From: a bacterium | GTDB taxonomy: Bacteria > Bacillota > Bacilli > Lactobacillales > Streptococcaceae | DNA length: 64,000 nt | Direction of reading: 5' to 3' | Assembly (NCBI GenBank): GCA_905221125.1 | Contig: CAJNBY010000010.1 | Coordinates: 9,498-73,497, forward strand | Part shown: positions 61,901 to 64,000 of the stretch, piece after piece | Layout of the letters: every line of letters starts with the position of its first letter | How positions within the stretch are numbered: position 1 is the first letter of the stretch | The notes under the pieces: model-generated | The model's database searches: none | Seen by the model: only the letters and a program-made list of their open reading frames with translations | What the model was told of the DNA's origin: nothing | Program-made: the position numbers and the translations under genes

Positions 61901-64000
61901 TGTCGTCTTCCATGTGACTCTTGTGCCGCTTGGTAAGCCGGTTTTATCAACACTGTCTTCTGCCTTTGGCACTGTCCCGTTGTCCACCGTTTGGGCTTTT
62001 GGCTGTGGATCGTAATCGTCTTTTTGTGGTGTTACTTCAACCGTTACCGTAACTTCTTCTGTACTGTTATCTGGGTAGGTGATTAATACTTTCCCTGGTT
62101 TGTTTCCTGGTGTTGTATTGGTATCTGGTTTTTCTACCCATGTGTAGGTTGTACCACTTGGTAAGCCATCGATATTGATACTTCCTTCTGCGCTTGGGTC
62201 ACTGCCGTGTTTTGCGGTTGGAGCTGGTTGCTTCGCAGTTGGATTGAACGTTTCTTTTTGTTCTTTCACCGTGATTGGGACTGTGACTTCATCGATAGTT
62301 CCGTCTGGATAAGTGACTAAAGCCACGGTTGGATGACTGCCTGGGGTGTTCACAACTGGAGTTTCTTTCCATGTGACCCTTGTGCCGCTTGGTAAGCCGG
62401 TTTTGTTTACACTTGCTTCTGGATCTGGTACATGACCATTGTCTACGGTTTGCGCAATACCAGTTGGTATGTACTCATCATTTTGTGGCGTTACTTCGAC
62501 AGTTACTGTTACTTCCTCTGTACTCTTGTCTGGGTAGGTGATTAATACTTTGCCTGGCTTACTTCCTGGTTTACTTGTGTCTGGTTGTTCTGACCAGCTA
62601 TAGTTTGTTCCTGCTGGTAAGTCATTGGTATTAATACTTTTCTCTGGATCTGGTACTTCGTTATGACGAACAGTTTGGTTTGGCTCTTTCGCAGTTGGAT
62701 TGAACGTATCTTTTTGTTCTTTGACCGTAATTGGCACTGTAACTTCATCGGTAGTTCCGTCAGGGTATGTTACTAAGGCTACGGTTGGATGTGCTCCTGG
62801 TGTGTTCACAACTGGAGTTTCTTTCCATGCGATTGTTGTTCCGCTTGGTAAACCTGTCTTGTCTACACTATCTTCTGCCTTTGGCACAGTTCCGTTATCT
62901 ACCGTTTGGGCTTTTGGCTGTGGATCGTAATCATCTTTTTGTGGCGTTACTTCAACCGTTATCGTTACTTCCTCTGTACTCTTATCTGGGTAGGTGATTA
63001 ATACTTTTCCTGACTTACTTCCTGGTTTACTTGTGTCTGGTTGTTCGGACCAGCTATATTTTGTTCCTGCTGGTAAGTCATTTGTATTTATACTTTTCGC
63101 TGGTTCTGGTACTTCGTTGTGTCTAACAGTTTGGTTCGGTTCTTTTGCCGTTGGGTTAAACGTATCTTTTTGTTCTTTGACCGTGATTGGCACTGTAACC
63201 TCATCTTCCGTTCCATCTGGATAGGTGACTAAGGCTACACTTGGATGATCTCCTGGTGTGCTGACATCTGGCGTTTCTTTCCATGTGACCCTTGTTCCTG
63301 CTGGTAAGCCGGTTCTATCTACACTTGCTTCTGGATCTGGTACGTGCCCATTATCCACTTCTTGCGCTATTGCGGTTGGGGTGTATTCATCATTTTGCGG
63401 CGTTACTTCAACCGTTACCGTCACTTCTTCTGTACTTTTATCTGGGTAGGTGATTAATACTTTCCCTGGTTTGTTTCCTGGGGTTGTATTGGTATCTGGT
63501 TTTTCTACCCATGTGTAGGTTGTACCTTTTGGCAGATTTTCTGTGTTAATACTTCCTTCTGCGCTTGGGTCACTGCCGTGTTTTGCGGTTGGAGCTGGTT
63601 CTTTTGCCGTTGGATTGAACGTTTCTTTTTGTTCTTTCACCGTAATTGGCACTATGACTTCATCGGTAGTTCCGTCTGGATAAGTGACTAAGGCTACACT
63701 TGGATGATTTCCTGGTGTGCTGACATCTGGCGTTTCTTTCCATGTGACCCTTGTGCCGCTTGGTAAACCTATCTTGTCTACACTATCTTCTGCCTTTGGT
63801 ACTGTTCCGTTGTCTACCGTTTGGGCTTTTGGTTGTGGATCATAATCATCTTTTTGTGGCGTTACTTCAACCGTTACCGTCACTTCCTCTGTACTCTTGT
63901 CTGGGTAGGTGATTAATACTTTGCCTGGCTTACTTCCTGGGGTTGTATTGGTATCTGGTTTTTCTACCCATGTGTAGGTTGTACCTTTTGGTAAGCTATC
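58970..64000 (-). CDS. Giant LPxTG surface protein with tandem Rib-like repeats (5' end outside window)
   Basis: At least 1676 codons are open to the right edge; signal peptide and N-terminal domain lie beyond. Two repeat classes alternate: A (TFNPTAKEP... to TYPDKSTEEVTVTVEV, eight full copies plus one cut by the edge) and B (DDYDPQPKAQ... to VTYPDGTTDEVTVPITVKE, nine copies, the last divergent). Both resemble Rib/alpha-like domains; a pair is about 153 residues. Next come PEFxGGVNG repeats and a MucBP/SHIRT-like region (ITKWVDENGNELRPADAK), then LPNTG, a hydrophobic helix and an unusual KKKKDDEEEA tail. Such proteins project adhesive domains from the wall, and copy number often varies between strains. 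Confidence 0.92.
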   Translation of the reverse strand, partial: DSLPKGTTYTWVEKPDTNTTPGSKPGKVLITYPDKSTEEVTVTVEVTPQKDDYDPQPKAQTVDNGTVPKAEDSVDKIGLPSGTRVTWKETPDVSTPGNHPSVALVTYPDGTTDEVIVPITVKEQKETFNPTAKEPAPTAKHGSDPSAEGSINTENLPKGTTYTWVEKPDTNTTPGNKPGKVLITYPDKSTEEVTVTVEVTPQNDEYTPTAIAQEVDNGHVPDPEASVDRTGLPAGTRVTWKETPDVSTPGDHPSVALVTYPDGTEDEVTVPITVKEQKDTFNPTAKEPNQTVRHNEVPEPAKSINTNDLPAGTKYSWSEQPDTSKPGSKSGKVLITYPDKSTEEVTITVEVTPQKDDYDPQPKAQTVDNGTVPKAEDSVDKTGLPSGTTIAWKETPVVNTPGAHPTVALVTYPDGTTDEVTVPITVKEQKDTFNPTAKEPNQTVRHNEVPDPEKSINTNDLPAGTNYSWSEQPDTSKPGSKPGKVLITYPDKSTEEVTVTVEVTPQNDEYIPTGIAQTVDNGHVPDPEASVNKTGLPSGTRVTWKETPVVNTPGSHPTVALVTYPDGTIDEVTVPITVKEQKETFNPTAKQPAPTAKHGSDPSAEGSINIDGLPSGTTYTWVEKPDTNTTPGNKPGKVLITYPDNSTEEVTVTVEVTPQKDDYDPQPKAQTVDNGTVPKAEDSVDKTGLPSGTRVTWKTTPDVSTPGAHPTVALVTYPDGTIDEVTVPITVKEQKEMFNPTAKEPGQTAKHGSEPSAEGSINTDGLPSGTTYTWVEKPDTNTTPGSKPGKVLITYPDKSTEEVTVTVEVTPQKDDYDPQPKAQTVDNGTVPKAEDSVDKIGLPSGTRVTWKETPDVSTPGNHPSVALVTYPDGTTDEVIVPITVKEQKETFNPTAKEPAPTAKHGSDPSAEGSINIDGLPSGTTYTWVEKPDTNTTPGNKPGKVLITYPDNSTEEVTVTVEVTPQKDDYDPQPKAQTVDNGTVPKAEDSVDKTGLPEGTRVTWKETPVVNTPGAHPSVALVTYPDGTVDEVTVPITVKEQKDTFNPTAKHPAPTAKHGSEPSAEGSINTDNLPKGTTYTWVEKPDTNSTPGSKTGKVLITYPDQSTEEVTVTVEVTPQKDDYDPQPKPQTVDNGTVPNAEDSVDKTGLPDGTRVTWKTTPDVSTPGAHPTVALVTYPDGTIDEVTVPITVKEQKETFNPTAKEPGQTAKHGSDPSAEGSINTDNLPKCTTYTWVEKPDTNTTPGSKQGKVLITYPDKSTEEVTVTVEVTPQKDDYDPQPKAQTVEHAQVPLAKDSIHNVKDLPEGSTFEWKDGKVPDTSKHGEKKGVVTVTYQDRSTEDVEVTITVNPKDFTPVVPKEKVPVKNPDNLTQDEQDKVKENVKKANPGKDVIVASDGNVTITDPETNVSHNIPRDKLVFAYAKGEPETSENPEFNGGVNAPDSPIHEIPEFAGGVNGEPEVQPENPGYNGPIGTTGVDENGELIQPPVVDVPEFHGAVNGELPDPLQLPKVQLIITKWVDENGNELRPADAKAPTVLGEANEAYEHGEIEGYVFVRTETKGDVVTHVFRKVSPVRPTGDAQQRPATPSDDTNPRPDTSTPAEMPATQPTEQPSQTVEVPAQLPNEVSETNPSVSQPQAVLPNTGTQEDRATGALGVLSLLGAFGLLFAKKKKDDEEEA

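Noticed and set aside
60260..63449. Repeated plus-strand frames of about 76 codons opposite the Rib-like repeats
   Set aside because: They recur because the DNA unit recurs; each is antisense to a class A/B junction without translation signals.

Overview
The window reads as chromosome of a mitis-group Streptococcus (S. mitis / S. oralis / S. pneumoniae relatives). The grounds are low-GC DNA, two BOX interspersed repeats, a choline-binding protein, a ZmpB-type M26 zinc metalloprotease, YSIRK/LPxTG surface proteins, an AliB-type peptide-binding lipoprotein, and gene order that I recall from pneumococcal genomes. Two blocks that I remember as distant in S. pneumoniae (the zmpB locus and the greA-murC-murE-asnS block) lie close together here, so the species is probably a commensal relative. 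I cannot fix the species from sequence alone. Almost every gene is on the minus strand; only murE and an FMN reductase are on the plus strand.

Layout. 1-14.7 kb: a partial choline-binding protein, an alpha/beta hydrolase, a PabB-PabC fusion, zmpB with an upstream UPF0340 gene, a YesMN-type two-component system, and an extracytoplasmic thiol/methionine-sulfoxide repair set (ccdA-tlpA-msrAB). 14.7-20 kb: NAD salvage (pncB-nadE), GNAT acetyltransferases, gene relics and an amino-acid permease. 20-43 kb: conserved core genes, namely greA, mltG, murC, a SWIM/SNF2 helicase, two PLP sulfur-amino-acid enzymes, aliB, a MurJ-like flippase divergent from murE, ppaC, cvfD and a HAD-cyclophilin fusion. 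43-45 kb: rpsF-ssb-rpsR, ending in a tandem array of terminator-like hairpins. 45-64 kb: a 2585-residue LPxTG adhesin between rpsF and asnS, the ypmB-aspB-(VOC)-asnS cluster, an MFS exporter, an FMN reductase, and a second giant LPxTG protein made of Rib-like repeats that runs off the right edge.

Functional themes are wall synthesis (mltG, murC, murJ-like, murE), surface display and proteolysis (choline-binding protein, ZmpB, two repeat adhesins), oxidative-damage repair outside the membrane, and sulfur amino-acid and NAD metabolism.

The features most worth following up are: (i) a family of alternating GACC/GGTC hairpins in tandem behind rpsR, with a smaller relative behind nadE, both just upstream of GNAT genes; (ii) two giant repeat adhesins within 20 kb, one with 21 repeat domains in three families of seven, the other with near-identical Rib-like modules and an apparent 410-bp exact internal duplication; (iii) divergent murE/murJ promoters whose -35 boxes overlap, with murE probably leaderless; and (iv) an AT dinucleotide tract just upstream of the first adhesin promoter. 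No CRISPR array, prophage, transposase, rRNA or tRNA gene was recognised.
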